Assembly (NCBI GenBank): GCA_001660395.1
Contig: LXWE01000012.1
Location: 28,777 to 92,776, forward strand
DNA from: Alteromonadaceae bacterium XY-R5
GTDB taxonomy: Bacteria > Pseudomonadota > Gammaproteobacteria > Enterobacterales > Alteromonadaceae
Length of the DNA: 64,000 nt
Direction of reading: 5' to 3'
A program made the position numbers and the translations under genes. The notes beneath the pieces are model-generated. The model ran no database searches, had not been told where the DNA came from, and worked only from the letters and a program-made list of their open reading frames with translations. How positions within the stretch are numbered: the first letter of the stretch is position 1; every line of letters begins with the position of its first letter. Shown here in pieces: positions 1 through 12,089 of this stretch.

Positions 1-2561
<2,561 letters not shown>

Positions 2562-2577
2562 ACAATTGCTCTGTTAA

Positions 2578-3681
2578 TTAAAGACGCATTGGCATGATGA
2601 CGTATAACGCCGAATCATCGTTAGCAGCCTCAATAAGACCACTGCTATTAGCATCTGATAAACTAATCTTAATATCGCCACTGGCCAAAGCATTAAACAC
2701 ATCGATCAAATAGGCTACGTTGAAACCAATTTCTAAACTATCGCCTTGATATGGAATATCCAGAATCTCTTCTGCCTCTTCCTGCTCTGGGTTATTCGCT
2801 GTAATTTTAAGTTCGCCAGAACTAAGGTTTAAACGGACCCCTTTGAATTTCTCGTTAGACAAAATTGAAGCGCGAGCGAACGCATTCTTTAGTACATCTT
2901 TACCGGCGATAATTTCTTTATCACCATCTTTAGGAAGCACTCGACGATAATCTGGAAAACGGCCATCCACCAACTTACTCGTGAAAATAAACTTAGTAGA
3001 AAAAATTCGTATATGATTATCACCGATCTGGATTTTCACGGCTTGCTCATCATCTTCGATAAGTCGTGAAATTTCCATCACCCCTTTTCGAGGAATGATA
3101 ACTTGCTTCTCAGGTAATGGCGCACCTTCATACTGTAAACGACACAAAGCAAGACGATGGCCATCAGTAGCAACAGTGCGAATAAGGTTGCCTTCAGTTT
3201 CCAAAGACATCCCGTTTAAATAATATCTAACATCCTGCTGCGCCATCGAAAAACTAGTAGCGTCAATTAATCGCTTCAAAGAAGATTGAGACACTTCGAA
3301 TTCGACCTGTCCCTGCCAATCTTCTAAGTTTGGATAATCATTAGCAGAAAGCGTTGATAAACTGTATTTACTGCGACCAGATCGCAAAACAGCCTTACTG
3401 CCATCGACTTCAAACGTAATTTCGCTTCCGTCATTAAGACCACGGCAAATATCGAGTAATTTTTTAGCGGGTACAGTTATCTCACCATCTAAACTTTCGC
3501 CCGATAAGGCAACGTTAGAAATCAACTCAACCTCTAAATCTGTACCGGTTAACCAGAGTGAATTATCACTAACCTTAATCAGAACATTGGCCAATATCGG
3601 TAAAGTATGCCGTCTTTCAACGGCTCCTGAAACCAGTTGAAGTGGTTGTAAAAAGTTTTCCCTACTAATGCTAAATTTCAT
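2578..3681 (-). CDS. dnaN: DNA polymerase III beta subunit (sliding clamp)
   Basis: DnaN is the ring-shaped clamp that tethers polymerase III and many repair enzymes to DNA. The 367 residues match the family (E. coli has 366). The start MKFSISRENFLQPLQLVSGA and the C-terminus YVIMPMRL are both family hallmarks, and the three repeated clamp domains fill the length. It lies 19 bases downstream of dnaA and 16 bases upstream of recF on the same strand, so co-transcription with dnaA is likely. Nothing odd is seen. Confidence 0.98.
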   Translation of the reverse strand: MKFSISRENFLQPLQLVSGAVERRHTLPILANVLIKVSDNSLWLTGTDLEVELISNVALSGESLDGEITVPAKKLLDICRGLNDGSEITFEVDGSKAVLRSGRSKYSLSTLSANDYPNLEDWQGQVEFEVSQSSLKRLIDATSFSMAQQDVRYYLNGMSLETEGNLIRTVATDGHRLALCRLQYEGAPLPEKQVIIPRKGVMEISRLIEDDEQAVKIQIGDNHIRIFSTKFIFTSKLVDGRFPDYRRVLPKDGDKEIIAGKDVLKNAFARASILSNEKFKGVRLNLSSGELKITANNPEQEEAEEILDIPYQGDSLEIGFNVAYLIDVFNALASGDIKISLSDANSSGLIEAANDDSALYVIMPMRL

Positions 3682-3700
3682 AACTCACTCTATCTTCTGG

Positions 3701-5086
3701 TTAGGACGATAAGGTACGAATCAAGTTCTGATAATCTTCTTTGATATCATGACTTTCTTCACGTAGTTGTACGATTTTACGACACGCATGCAGCACAGTT
3801 GTATGATCCCTGCCGCCGAAGGCATCTCCAATCTCAGGTAAGCTGTGGTTTGTTAACTCTTTGGCTAATGCCATCGCTAATTGACGAGGCCTAGCTACAC
3901 TTCTGCTTCGGCGCTTAGATAAAATATCAGCGACTTTGATTTTGTAATATTCTGCGACAGTTTTCTGAATATTTTCAATGGTGACAAGCTTTTCTTGCAG
4001 CGCTAATAAATCGCGTAATGCTTCTCGAACAAAATCGATAGTAATAGGCCTACCCGTAAAATTAGCATTCGCAATTACGCGGTTTAAAGCCCCTTCTAAT
4101 TCCCGCACATTGGAACGTAAACGCTTAGCAATAAAGAAGGCCACTTCATCTGGCAATCGAATATTATTTTCTATCGCCTTTCGCATCAAAATCGCGACTC
4201 GAGTCTCCAATTCCGGAGGCTCGATCGCGATAGTCAAACCCCAACCGAATCGTGACTTAAGACGATCTTCAACCCCATCAATTTCTTTGGGATAACGATC
4301 TGAAGTCAAAATGATCTGCTGGTTTCCTTCTAACAGAGCATTAAAGGTATGAAAAAACTCTTCCTGAGAACGTTCTTTATTTGCAAAGAACTGAATGTCA
4401 TCAATTAGCAGTGCATCTACCGAACGATAATAACGTTTAAACTCTTCAATCGCATTATTCTGTAATGCCTTTACCATATCCTGTACAAAGCGCTCTGAAT
4501 GCATATACACCACTTTAGCGTCTTGCTTACGCGCCATGATGCCGTTCCCAACCGCATGTAATAAGTGGGTCTTACCTAGACCAGTACCACCATAAATAAA
4601 TAGCGGGTTATATGCGCCCCCCGGATTGTCAGCGACCTGAGTTGCAGCAGCTCGAGCTAACTGGTTCGACTTACCTTCAACAAAGTTATCAAACTGATAA
4701 TTAGGATTGATATTACTTTTATGATCTGACGGATGTCTCTGATCTGGTAAAACTGAAGATGGACGCAAACCAGGATGAGCTTGTACTTGAGGCTGAACCA
4801 TAGATTGTTGAACTAGAGGCTCAGGATTTCGATTTACGACCGGCTGACGATCACCCACTTCTAAACGTAATTGAGGACGATCAGGGCCACAAAACTCTGT
4901 AAACAGTTCTGATATTTTCCCCAAATACTTGTCACGCACCCAGTCAGCAACAAAACGATTAGGCGCATACAAAGTCACAGTCGATGTGTCCTCACTGGCT
5001 TTTAGCGGCCTTATCCACATACTAAACTGCTGAGTTGGCAAATCTTGCTGTAACCTGCCAAGGCACTGATCCCACAAGGAAGTCAA
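3701..5086 (-). CDS. dnaA: Chromosomal replication initiator DnaA
   Basis: DnaA binds DnaA boxes at oriC, unwinds the origin and recruits the DnaB helicase. At 461 residues it is a normal length. Domain I opens [18 protein letters not shown]. Domain II is a Q/P-rich linker (about 80-125). Walker A (GGTGLGKT) is at 166-173, Walker B (ALLIDDIQF) near 230, and the domain IV signature [14 protein letters not shown] near 430. The start is a TTG codon at 5084-5086 with AGGA about 6 bases upstream; no ATG fits the family N-terminus. A perfect DnaA box (5011-5019) lies within the coding sequence over MWIR, and another box overlaps the predicted promoter. Both fit autoregulation. Confidence 0.97.
   Translation of the reverse strand: MTSLWDQCLGRLQQDLPTQQFSMWIRPLKASEDTSTVTLYAPNRFVADWVRDKYLGKISELFTEFCGPDRPQLRLEVGDRQPVVNRNPEPLVQQSMVQPQVQAHPGLRPSSVLPDQRHPSDHKSNINPNYQFDNFVEGKSNQLARAAATQVADNPGGAYNPLFIYGGTGLGKTHLLHAVGNGIMARKQDAKVVYMHSERFVQDMVKALQNNAIEEFKRYYRSVDALLIDDIQFFANKERSQEEFFHTFNALLEGNQQIILTSDRYPKEIDGVEDRLKSRFGWGLTIAIEPPELETRVAILMRKAIENNIRLPDEVAFFIAKRLRSNVRELEGALNRVIANANFTGRPITIDFVREALRDLLALQEKLVTIENIQKTVAEYYKIKVADILSKRRSRSVARPRQLAMALAKELTNHSLPEIGDAFGGRDHTTVLHACRKIVQLREESHDIKEDYQNLIRTLSS
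5011..5019 (+). promoter_or_regulatory. DnaA box inside the dnaA coding region
   Basis: TTATCCACA is a perfect DnaA box within codons 23-26 of dnaA. The MWIRPL segment is conserved, so the box may be partly a coding coincidence. With the box at 5416-5424 it could still contribute to DnaA autoregulation. Confidence 0.5.
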
Positions 5087-5415
5087 AATATCCTACTCCA
5101 ACGCCGGTCAATATTAAGACCAGAAAGAAAATTGTCCCCAAATAAGAACGGCTTCTACATTTAAGAAAATTGATGTGAAATACACCAGTTTTAAGACTGG
5201 TTTTCATCAGGCTGTGAATTATGGCTCTAAACCAATATAGACTGCAACCCGGCAACTAAAATAAATCAACAAAGCTCAAAAAATAAAAAACAACACATTG
5301 TTTTAAAAGAATTTTTTAAAAAACACCAGACATAAAAGACCGCATCATCCAAGTACATCAAAACGGGAAAATTCACCTAAACGGAATGCACTATTTCGGC
5401 CAACTACAGATGATC

Positions 5416-5429
5416 TGTGGATAATTATA
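5416..5429 (-). promoter_or_regulatory. Predicted dnaA promoter -10 abutting a DnaA box
   Basis: On the minus strand a TATAAT hexamer (5424-5429) runs directly into the DnaA box TTATCCACA (5416-5424), sharing one base. The -35 is weak (GTTAGT at 17 bases). A DnaA box on the -10 is the arrangement expected for DnaA repression of its own gene. The implied leader of about 330 bases is long. Confidence 0.45.
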
Positions 5430-5494
5430 TCCAATAATCAAAAATTACTAACAGATCAGCTTAGGATCTAGGATCAATAATGCGAAATGCGCAA

Positions 5495-5523
5495 TTGACA
5501 TTCAATGACGAGATCTCTAGAAT
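5495..5523 (+). promoter_or_regulatory. Predicted sigma70 promoter of rpmH
   Basis: TTGACA (5495-5500), a 17-base spacer and TAGAAT (5518-5523) form a near-consensus promoter 80 bases before rpmH. It probably drives rpmH-rnpA-yidD-yidC. Confidence 0.75.
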
Positions 5524-5603
5524 GCAGCGTCCTTTTACTGGGGTCTTTAAATCATTAGAGATAAAGGTCCTTAATAGCAATCCTTATGTAGCGAGACTAG
5601 GTC

Positions 5604-5738
5604 ATGAAAAGAACTTTTCAACCAAGTAACTTAAAGCGTAAGCGTTCACACGGTTTTCGTGCCCGTATGGCGACAAAAAATGGCCGCAAAGTTTTGGCTA
5701 GTCGTCGTGCAAAAGGCCGTGCTCGTTTATCAGCCTAA
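5604..5738 (+). CDS. rpmH: 50S ribosomal protein L34
   Basis: This short gene encodes 44 residues beginning [18 protein letters not shown] and ending in an Arg/Lys-rich tail ([11 protein letters not shown]). It is L34, a small basic protein of the large ribosomal subunit. It precedes rnpA by 8 bases in the conserved rpmH-rnpA-yidD-yidC order, with a near-consensus promoter upstream. Confidence 0.98.
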   Translation: MKRTFQPSNLKRKRSHGFRARMATKNGRKVLASRRAKGRARLSA

Positions 5739-5746
5739 TCATCAAA

Positions 5747-6115
5747 GTGGGTGAAAATCATTTTTCAAGGGAGTTAAGGCTTCTTACTCCCTCCCACTTT
5801 GAAAATGTCTTCAATCAAGCCATTCCAGCGGTTTCTCCGCAACTCACTTTATTAGCCAGACATAATTCCGTTAATCAACCGAGATTAGGGATTACCTTGT
5901 CTAAAAAACGTGTTAAAAAAGCCCATGACCGAAATCGTCTAAAACGCGTTATTCGGGAAAGCTTCAGAACCACACGTAATCAACTTCCGGCAGTCGATAT
6001 TGTCGTTGTTGGTAAACAAGGTCTGGACCAATTAACAAACCAACAATTGTTCTCATTGCTAAATAAACAATGGAAAAAGCTCGCAAAGCGTTGCAACGAT
6101 TCTTCGTCGCGCTAA
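5747..6115 (+). CDS. rnpA: Ribonuclease P protein component
   Basis: RnpA is the protein subunit that helps RNase P RNA mature tRNA 5' ends. The 122-residue product starts at GTG (5747) with [18 protein letters not shown], as in the family. It holds the RNR motif region [18 protein letters not shown], which contacts RNA. yidD starts inside its 3' end in another frame (46-base overlap), an arrangement common in related genomes. Confidence 0.96.
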   Translation: MGENHFSRELRLLTPSHFENVFNQAIPAVSPQLTLLARHNSVNQPRLGITLSKKRVKKAHDRNRLKRVIRESFRTTRNQLPAVDIVVVGKQGLDQLTNQQLFSLLNKQWKKLAKRCNDSSSR

Positions 6116-6324
6116 TAAAAGGCTACCGACTTTTCATTTCACCTTTATTAGGTCCGAAGTGTCGTTTCCATCCAAGTTGTTCAGAATATGGTATTGAGGC
6201 AATAAATCGCCACGGAATTAGAAATGGTGGTTGGTTAACCGTTAAACGCATATTAAAATGCCACCCTTTGCATCCCGGCGGGATTGATCCTGTACCGGAC
6301 AAACAACACGACAATCATTCGTAG
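6070..6324 (+). CDS. yidD: Membrane protein insertion efficiency factor YidD
   Basis: YidD is a small (84-residue) membrane-associated protein that helps insertion of inner-membrane proteins with YidC. It carries the family core [19 protein letters not shown], then [16 protein letters not shown] and [13 protein letters not shown]. The first 46 bases overlap the end of rnpA in a different frame, and yidC follows 13 bases later. Confidence 0.94.
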   Translation: MEKARKALQRFFVALIKGYRLFISPLLGPKCRFHPSCSEYGIEAINRHGIRNGGWLTVKRILKCHPLHPGGIDPVPDKQHDNHS

Positions 6325-6337
6325 TTAAAGAGTAAAT

Positions 6338-7969
6338 ATGGAATCCCAACGCAGCATATTGGTTATTGGCCTGCTTTTGGTCAGCTTCTTATTATGGCAG
6401 CAATGGCAAGTAGACCATGCCCCAGCGCCAGTACAAGCCGTCGAACAACATTTTGACGACACTCCACAAGCATCGGACGCCGACGTCCCCGCATCAGGAA
6501 GTGATGTATTACAAGCAAAGCCACAGGCTACTAGTCAATACAAAACCATCTCAGTCAAAACTGACACACTGGATGTAGTGATTGATACAACAGGTGGAGA
6601 CATCATATCTGCTAACCTGGTGAAATTCCCTGTCAGTCAAAAAGGTCAGGAAAGCTATAGCTTGCTGCGTTCTACAGGTCATCTGTATATCGCTCAAAGC
6701 GGGTTAATTGGTGCAAATGGTCCAGATGCTAATTCAACTGGGCGTCCAGCTTATTCAGTACCACAAAATAGCTACACTATGACAAGTGGCGAGCTAGACG
6801 TACCAATGACGTACACCAGTGAAGAAGGACTACAGGTTACTAAAACTTTCATCTTCACTCCGGGTGAACATCAGGTAAAAGTACAATATACCCTGACCAA
6901 CACCAGTCAAGGCAATAAGAGCGTTAAACAGTACGGTCAGTTAAAACAAAGTACCGCCAAAGATGACAGTGGCAATATGTTTATGCCGACTTATCGTGGC
7001 GCAGCTTTCTCAACTGCCGATACTCGCTATGAAAAATACAGCTTCGATAAGATTGCCGATAACAATCTTAATGAAGTAACCGTTGGTGGCTGGGTTGGCA
7101 TGTTAGAGCATTATTTTGTCTCTGCATGGGTTCCCCCCCAAGATCAAACGAACAAGTTAGAAAGTCGTGAAAACAGCCGTGGTGACGCCATTATTCGCTT
7201 CATTGGTGAAGACGTAACAATTGCTCCGGGTGAAACTAAAACGATAGAGTCTACCTTGTATATGGGTCCGAAAGATCAGGACAAACTAGCCGCTATCGCC
7301 CGCGGCCTTGATCTGACTGTCGACTACGGCATTCTGTGGTGGATTTCTAAACCGCTGTTTGCATTACTTCAGCTTATTCATTCACTGGTCGGCAACTGGG
7401 GTTTAGCTATTATTTTGATCACACTGGTAGTTAAAGGGGCTATGTACCCTCTAACAAAAGCACAGTATGTATCAATGGCCAAGATGCGCGGTTTAGCACC
7501 GAAGATGAATGCAATTAAAGAGCGTTTTGGCGATGACCGTCAGAAAATGTCTCAGGCAATGATGGAGCTTTATAAAAAAGAAAAAGTTAACCCTATGGGT
7601 GGCTGTTTCCCACTATTACTTCAAATGCCTATCTTCCTGGCACTATATTGGGTATTCCTGGAAAGTGTAGAACTGCGTCACGCTGACTTCTTCCTTTGGA
7701 TTACCGATTTGTCTGTTAAAGACCCATACTTTGTACTTCCAGTACTGACAGGTGCAACCATGTTCCTGTTACAAAAACTTCAGCCGACTACAGTACAAGA
7801 TCCTATGCAGCAAAAAATCATGCAGTTTATGCCTGTATTTATGAGCATATTCTTCCTGTGGTTCCCTGCAGGTTTGGTACTGTATTGGTTTATTAGTAAC
7901 GTTATCACCTTAATCCAGGCGAAGATTATTTATCGCGCAATGGACAAGCAAGGGTTGAAACGTTCCTAA
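6338..7969 (+). CDS. yidC: Membrane protein insertase YidC
   Basis: YidC inserts and folds inner-membrane proteins, alone or with SecYEG. The 543 residues fit the gram-negative type. An N-terminal transmembrane anchor (SILVIGLLLVSFLLW) is followed by a large periplasmic beta-sandwich domain (about residues 50-340). The conserved five-helix core includes NWGLAIILITLVVKGAMYPL and NPMGGCFPLLLQMPIFLALY. It is the last gene of the rpmH operon and a strong terminator follows at 7985-8006. Confidence 0.97.
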   Translation: MESQRSILVIGLLLVSFLLWQQWQVDHAPAPVQAVEQHFDDTPQASDADVPASGSDVLQAKPQATSQYKTISVKTDTLDVVIDTTGGDIISANLVKFPVSQKGQESYSLLRSTGHLYIAQSGLIGANGPDANSTGRPAYSVPQNSYTMTSGELDVPMTYTSEEGLQVTKTFIFTPGEHQVKVQYTLTNTSQGNKSVKQYGQLKQSTAKDDSGNMFMPTYRGAAFSTADTRYEKYSFDKIADNNLNEVTVGGWVGMLEHYFVSAWVPPQDQTNKLESRENSRGDAIIRFIGEDVTIAPGETKTIESTLYMGPKDQDKLAAIARGLDLTVDYGILWWISKPLFALLQLIHSLVGNWGLAIILITLVVKGAMYPLTKAQYVSMAKMRGLAPKMNAIKERFGDDRQKMSQAMMELYKKEKVNPMGGCFPLLLQMPIFLALYWVFLESVELRHADFFLWITDLSVKDPYFVLPVLTGATMFLLQKLQPTTVQDPMQQKIMQFMPVFMSIFFLWFPAGLVLYWFISNVITLIQAKIIYRAMDKQGLKRS

Positions 7970-7984
7970 CCTAGAACATAAAAG

Positions 7985-8006
7985 GCCCGCTTAAGCGGGC
8001 TTTTTT
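7985..8006 (+). terminator. Rho-independent terminator after yidC
   Basis: GCCCGC-TTAA-GCGGGC followed by six T residues. It closes the rpmH-rnpA-yidD-yidC unit. Confidence 0.93.
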
Positions 8007-8055
8007 AAATCGTTTACACTAATGACAAGACACTCAAAGACAATGAGGAATCTTC

Positions 8056-8538
8056 ATGCCATCTTTTGATATTGTTTCCGAAATCGATTTAGTAGAGGTT
8101 CGTAACGCCGTAGAAAACGCAGAACGAGCTTTAGCGGGTCGTTTTGACTTTCGAAACGTTCACGCCTCTTTTGAACTCAAAGAAAACAACGTAGTTCTGA
8201 CATCAGAGTCAGATTTTCAAATTCAGCAGCTTATCGACATCCTGCGTAATAGTTGCGCCAAACGCAATGTTGATCCCAATGCTATCTCTGAAAAAGATAC
8301 TCAGCGCGAAGGCAAATATTTCAAAGTTACCATCGAGTTTAAACAAGGGATCGAACAAGAAATTGCGAAGAAAATTACAAAGCTCTTCAAAGAATCTAAA
8401 ATCAAAGTCCAGGCCAGTATCCAGGGCGATAAAGTGCGCGTTACTGGTAAAAAGCGCGACGATTTGCAAGAAGCGATGGCAATGATTCGTGCTGCAGACT
8501 TAGGCCAGCCTTTCCAGTTTAATAACTTCCGAGATTAA
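8056..8538 (+). CDS. yajQ: YajQ family nucleotide-binding protein
   Basis: The 160-residue protein is a full-length YajQ: it starts [20 protein letters not shown] and ends [15 protein letters not shown]. YajQ proteins have two RNP-like folds; some bind cyclic di-GMP and act with a transcription factor, while others are reported to bind nucleotides or RNA. The gene sits between yidC and mnmE on the same strand, 6 bases before mnmE. Its presence here is not part of the textbook yidC-mnmE pair. Confidence 0.92.
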   Translation: MPSFDIVSEIDLVEVRNAVENAERALAGRFDFRNVHASFELKENNVVLTSESDFQIQQLIDILRNSCAKRNVDPNAISEKDTQREGKYFKVTIEFKQGIEQEIAKKITKLFKESKIKVQASIQGDKVRVTGKKRDDLQEAMAMIRAADLGQPFQFNNFRD

Positions 8539-8544
8539 GTTTTG

Positions 8545-9906
8545 ATGCAACAGGACACCATTGTCGCGCAAGCTACCGCTCCTGGCAGGGGCAGCGTAGG
8601 GATAATTCGCGTATCCGGTGCGCAGGCTGAAACGATTGCACTTCGTATCCTAGGTAAAGTACCTAAGCCAAGGCAGGCCGATTATCTTCCGTTCAAAGAC
8701 AGTAATGACATGATAATCGACCAAGGATTAGCGCTCTATTTTAAAGGACCTAATTCCTTTACCGGTGAAGATGTACTTGAACTCCAGGGGCATGGTGGTC
8801 AAATTGTTATGGACCTGTTGCTTCAGGAAATCCTGAAAGAAAAGAATCTGCGTCTAGCTCGCCCAGGCGAGTTTAGCGAACGAGCCTTTCTCAACGATAA
8901 AATGGACTTAGCCCAAGCGGAAGCCATTGCAGACCTGATTGATGCCAGTTCTATTCAGGCAGCGCGAAGTGCGATGCGCTCACTGCAAGGTGAATTTTCG
9001 AATCAAATTCATAAGCTAGTAGAACTCGTCATTCACCTGCGCATGTATGTCGAAGCTGCCATCGATTTTCCGGATGAAGAAATTGATTTTCTCAGTGATG
9101 GTAAAGTCATGGGAGATCTCGATACCATTATCGAACACCTAAACACTGTTCAGCGTCAGGCCAAACAAGGCAGCTTATTACGAGAAGGTATGCGGGTAGT
9201 AATTGCCGGTCGTCCCAATGCAGGAAAATCCAGTTTACTGAATGCCCTTGCTGGTCGAGAAGCCGCCATAGTAACCGACATTCCAGGTACAACCCGAGAT
9301 GTATTAAAAGAGCATATACATATAGATGGCATGCCCTTGCATATCATCGATACCGCTGGCCTGCGTGAGAGCCCTGATAAAGTTGAACAGATAGGTATTG
9401 AACGCGCCTGGCAGGAAATAGAGCAAGCTGATCGTGTACTGTTTATGCTTGATAGCACGCAAACATCGATTGAAGACCCAATGCAGATTTGGCCTGAATT
9501 TATGCAACGTTTACCAGCGCATATAGGAGTAACAGTGATCCGAAACAAAGCGGATTTATCTGGTGAACCTATTGGCAAACATATGCGTGGGGACATGCCG
9601 GTATTTCATATTTCTGCCGCTGATAAACAAGGCGTTGAATTGGTAACCGAGCATCTGAAAGAATGTATTGGATTTGAACATGCCGGTGAAGGTCAATTCA
9701 TTGCCAGAAGACGTCACCTTGATGCATTAGACAAAGCCACAGAACACCTATTAACGGGTAAACATCAGCTTGAAGAAAATATCGCGGGTGAATTATTAGC
9801 AGAAGAACTGCGTCTGGTTCAGCAACATCTAAGTGAGATTACCGGCGAGTTTAGTTCGGATGATCTTCTTGGCCGGATATTCTCTTCATTTTGTATAGGT
9901 AAGTAA
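8545..9906 (+). CDS. mnmE: tRNA modification GTPase MnmE
   Basis: MnmE works with MnmG to place the carboxymethylaminomethyl group on wobble uridine 34 of certain tRNAs. The domain order is complete: an N-terminal folate-binding domain ([20 protein letters not shown]), a helical domain, and an inserted Ras-like G domain (GRPNAGKSS near 222, DTAG, NKAD). The C-terminus is CIGK, with the catalytic cysteine. I place the start at the ATG at 8545; the TTG just before it would add one residue. Its partner mnmG is across oriC. Confidence 0.96.
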   Translation: MQQDTIVAQATAPGRGSVGIIRVSGAQAETIALRILGKVPKPRQADYLPFKDSNDMIIDQGLALYFKGPNSFTGEDVLELQGHGGQIVMDLLLQEILKEKNLRLARPGEFSERAFLNDKMDLAQAEAIADLIDASSIQAARSAMRSLQGEFSNQIHKLVELVIHLRMYVEAAIDFPDEEIDFLSDGKVMGDLDTIIEHLNTVQRQAKQGSLLREGMRVVIAGRPNAGKSSLLNALAGREAAIVTDIPGTTRDVLKEHIHIDGMPLHIIDTAGLRESPDKVEQIGIERAWQEIEQADRVLFMLDSTQTSIEDPMQIWPEFMQRLPAHIGVTVIRNKADLSGEPIGKHMRGDMPVFHISAADKQGVELVTEHLKECIGFEHAGEGQFIARRRHLDALDKATEHLLTGKHQLEENIAGELLAEELRLVQQHLSEITGEFSSDDLLGRIFSSFCIGK

Positions 9907-9915
9907 TACCTCAAA

Positions 9916-9944
9916 GGCAGGCTTTATAGCTTGCCTGTTATCTC
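9916..9944 (+). terminator. Weak hairpin after mnmE
   Basis: An AGGCAGGC / GCTTGCCT inverted repeat with one G-T wobble lies just after mnmE and is followed only by a loose T-rich run. It is a possible weak terminator before mioC. Confidence 0.35.
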
Positions 9945-10071
9945 TCCAGGCTAAATCCTTCCTCTAAAAATATTGTTCGTACATCATATAAATCTGCAGA
10001 TTTCCTCATACCTCAGAATTCATTACACTAAGCGCATAATAATGATTTTTCCACCATTTAAGGGGAGTAAC

Positions 10072-10509
10072 ATGACGCAAGTCGATATCGTGGTAGGTTC
10101 AATGCTAGGAGCCAGTGAATATGTCGCAGATGCCCTTAAAGCACTTCTGGAAGAACATGACTATCAGGCAACCATCCATCTTTCGCCTGATATTAAGGAT
10201 TTGGCAGTCGACAGTATTCTCCTAATTTGTACCTCTACCCACGGCGCAGGAGACTATCCCGACAACATCCAAAGTTTTGCTAGCAGTATTGAAAAAAAAC
10301 CAGCCAACCTAAACGGACGCCATTTTCTACTTATTGGCTTAGGCGATAGCAGTTATGACACCTTTTGTGAAGCAGGTAAAAACCTGTTTAGCATGTTGAA
10401 TAGCGCTGGGGCTCGCCCACTTACCGACCCACTCTATATAGATGTGTTAGAACATGCTATTCCTGAAGAACATGCTACTGAATGGTTACAAAACTGGTTG
10501 TCAGCGTAA
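10072..10509 (+). CDS. mioC: Flavodoxin-like protein MioC
   Basis: MioC is a small FMN-binding flavodoxin; the E. coli protein has been linked to biotin synthase activity. The frame is open from further upstream, but the ATG at 10072 has a strong AGGGGAG site and gives 145 residues starting MTQVDIVVGSMLGASEYVAD. That is the family length and N-terminus. The phosphate-binding loop GSMLGASEYVA and the flavin loop STHGAGDYPDN are visible. In E. coli mioC abuts oriC and its transcription crosses the origin. Here two replication genes lie between mioC and the origin, and the stop codon overlaps the next start (TAATG). Confidence 0.93.
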   Translation: MTQVDIVVGSMLGASEYVADALKALLEEHDYQATIHLSPDIKDLAVDSILLICTSTHGAGDYPDNIQSFASSIEKKPANLNGRHFLLIGLGDSSYDTFCEAGKNLFSMLNSAGARPLTDPLYIDVLEHAIPEEHATEWLQNWLSA

Positions 10510-11168
10510 TGAATGACTCTGAGTTAGAGATTCTGACCAACTATCCACTTAGCAATGAAGCAAAAGTGCTCTATTGCCTCGGATTGCGGCCGGGCATTAA
10601 TCACCAAACAGGTGAGAGCCAACCATTAAACTATAAAAAACTCCTGCACCTGCTTAATGGTAAAGAAGAAAAGCTAACATTAGGTCGCCAAATCAATTCT
10701 TTACTCAAAGAATTACATCAAGCTCAATTAATTACATTAGATTCTGACCAGAATCTCAGTCACAGTTTTAATGGTAAAAAATTATGTTTACCCCTAGCTG
10801 CGGACTTAACCAATAGTTACCAGCTGCTGCATATGCAATGGTCAAAAATGACTATGCACTGGTGCCCCAACCTGCCATTATTAGACGAATTGGCTAAGCT
10901 GGTCGGTATTATTGATTGCAGCTATTCTCCTGAAGAACTGGGGGATTTTGTTGCATACTGGCTGGGCAGGCCAGAAAAGCAATTTAGCGATTTTCAATGG
11001 ACGCAAAAATTTGTGTTTCATTTAAAACAAAAACGCCTGATTTCAGGCAAAACCATCAAACATCAAGTAGGGCACCAACTTGTTACACCACAAGCAACTG
11101 TGGAAGCTGACGACAATGCCAAACAACTTGTAGCCAAATACAGCAGAGACAATCGTGAAAAGCCTTAA
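10509..11168 (+). CDS. DnaT-like primosomal protein
   Basis: A 219-residue protein whose C-terminal part resembles the DnaT DNA-binding domain: W-C-P-N-L-P followed by LLDELAKLVGI, then EELGDFVAYWLGRPE and FQWTQKFVFHLKQKRL, near residues 115-180. DnaT helps load DnaB-DnaC during primosome assembly in enterobacteria. The N-terminal half (LSNEAKVLYCLGLRPGIN, KLTLGRQINSLLKELHQAQL) looks like a winged-helix replication-initiator module. I start it at 10509, coupled to the mioC stop; an in-frame ATG at 10482 is less likely. The next gene, a DnaC-like loader, overlaps its end by 14 bases, so the two are probably translated together. A DnaT role is inferred. Confidence 0.72.
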   Translation: MNDSELEILTNYPLSNEAKVLYCLGLRPGINHQTGESQPLNYKKLLHLLNGKEEKLTLGRQINSLLKELHQAQLITLDSDQNLSHSFNGKKLCLPLAADLTNSYQLLHMQWSKMTMHWCPNLPLLDELAKLVGIIDCSYSPEELGDFVAYWLGRPEKQFSDFQWTQKFVFHLKQKRLISGKTIKHQVGHQLVTPQATVEADDNAKQLVAKYSRDNREKP

Positions 11169-11973
11169 AGACCGTATTCAGGATCTGGCAACCACATTAG
11201 GTAAACCATCGACAAGCGAAAGCTACACTGATTACCGGGAGCTTCGCAAGGTCTACGAGCGCCAGGCTAATGAAGAAATCCGCAAACTACAGCAACAAGG
11301 TAAAATTGAGCGCATCCAAGCAATACATGGACGTTCCGATTTAAACCCTAAATGGACCTTCGCTAATTTACAGGAAGACAGTACCGACGTGATTGAAGCA
11401 GTCAGTATTGCCAAGTCATTTATCGCTGCACATGAGGATCCTAGCTGGCGCAATGACGGCTCACATATGATGATATTCTACGGTGATTATGGTCGTGGAA
11501 AGTCGCATATTGCCGGGGCTATTGCGCATGAATTAATTGATCAATATGAGATCAGCGTATTGTATCGACAACTCACTAGCTTGTTAGAAATGCGTTTCTT
11601 TTCATACGATTATTCTGCACAAGACAATATCGGTGAAAAATTCAGACAGGCAAACAAAGAATTGTTAGATGTTGATCTACTGATTCTGGATGAAGTTGCC
11701 GTAAACGAAACCATGCTAAAGAAAAGTGCGCAGAGTTGGCTCGGTAACGTACTACGTCAGCGCTTAGTCAATCATAAAAATTGCATACTAATCACCAACC
11801 ATGGCTTGGCTGAATTAGAACAAGCACTGGGTCCATATTGCTTTGAATCCATCAAAGAATACGATACATACAAGGTTAAATTTTCCGGCCCAAGCCGACG
11901 CAAAGAAATCGTACCCACAACTCCAGAACCGGTTCGTTATCGCGGTGGCTATCAACCCAATCAGGTAAAATAG
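11155..11973 (+). CDS. DnaC-like helicase loader (AAA+ ATPase)
   Basis: A 272-residue ATPase related to DnaC/DnaI/IstB, which load the replicative helicase onto DNA. Walker A (GDYGRGKS) is at 110-117, Walker B (DLLILDEV) near 174-181 and a sensor-1 stretch (ILITNHG) at 211-217. The N-terminal 75 residues are basic and helical, as in the DnaB-binding part of DnaC. A C-terminal tail of about 30 residues (SRRKEIVPTTPEPVRYRGGY) extends beyond the ATPase core. The start is GTG at 11155 inside the end of the dnaT-like gene. Directly downstream is oriC, a telling place for a helicase loader. An IstB-type transposition helper is unlikely because no transposase adjoins it. Confidence 0.82.
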   Translation: MKSLKDRIQDLATTLGKPSTSESYTDYRELRKVYERQANEEIRKLQQQGKIERIQAIHGRSDLNPKWTFANLQEDSTDVIEAVSIAKSFIAAHEDPSWRNDGSHMMIFYGDYGRGKSHIAGAIAHELIDQYEISVLYRQLTSLLEMRFFSYDYSAQDNIGEKFRQANKELLDVDLLILDEVAVNETMLKKSAQSWLGNVLRQRLVNHKNCILITNHGLAELEQALGPYCFESIKEYDTYKVKFSGPSRRKEIVPTTPEPVRYRGGYQPNQVK

Positions 11974-11981
11974 CCTTTTAG

Positions 11982-12005
11982 AGCCACCAAATAGAGCTGG
12001 TGGCT
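11982..12005 (+). terminator. Hairpin after the dnaC-like gene
   Basis: A perfect 8-base stem AGCCACCA / TGGTGGCT with an 8-base loop is followed by a short T run. It may stop transcription before it enters oriC. The short T tract makes the call moderate. Confidence 0.5.
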
Positions 12006-12089
12006 TTGCGAACAGCTAATTACCACTTCCAAATTCATCATAATTAGTCCGAAAACTCGCCTGCATTTATCTCATTTGCTAATAGATAA

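Larger units (their letters stand above)
5087..5603. other. dnaA-rpmH divergent intergenic region
   Basis: This 517-base gene-free stretch separates leftward dnaA from rightward rpmH. It holds a predicted dnaA promoter with an adjacent DnaA box, an AT-rich run (about 5276-5332) and the rpmH promoter. Some bacteria have oriC here. Only one clear DnaA box and few GATC sites are present, so the origin is more likely the 12.1-12.7 kb region. Confidence 0.7.

Noticed and set aside
5022..5255. Open frame of 77 codons overlapping the start of dnaA on the minus strand
   Set aside because: It overlaps dnaA in another frame, has no family resemblance and lies over the dnaA leader.
5087..5603. oriC at the dnaA-rpmH junction
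   Set aside because: It has only one clear DnaA box and few GATC sites. The region before mnmG has many of both.
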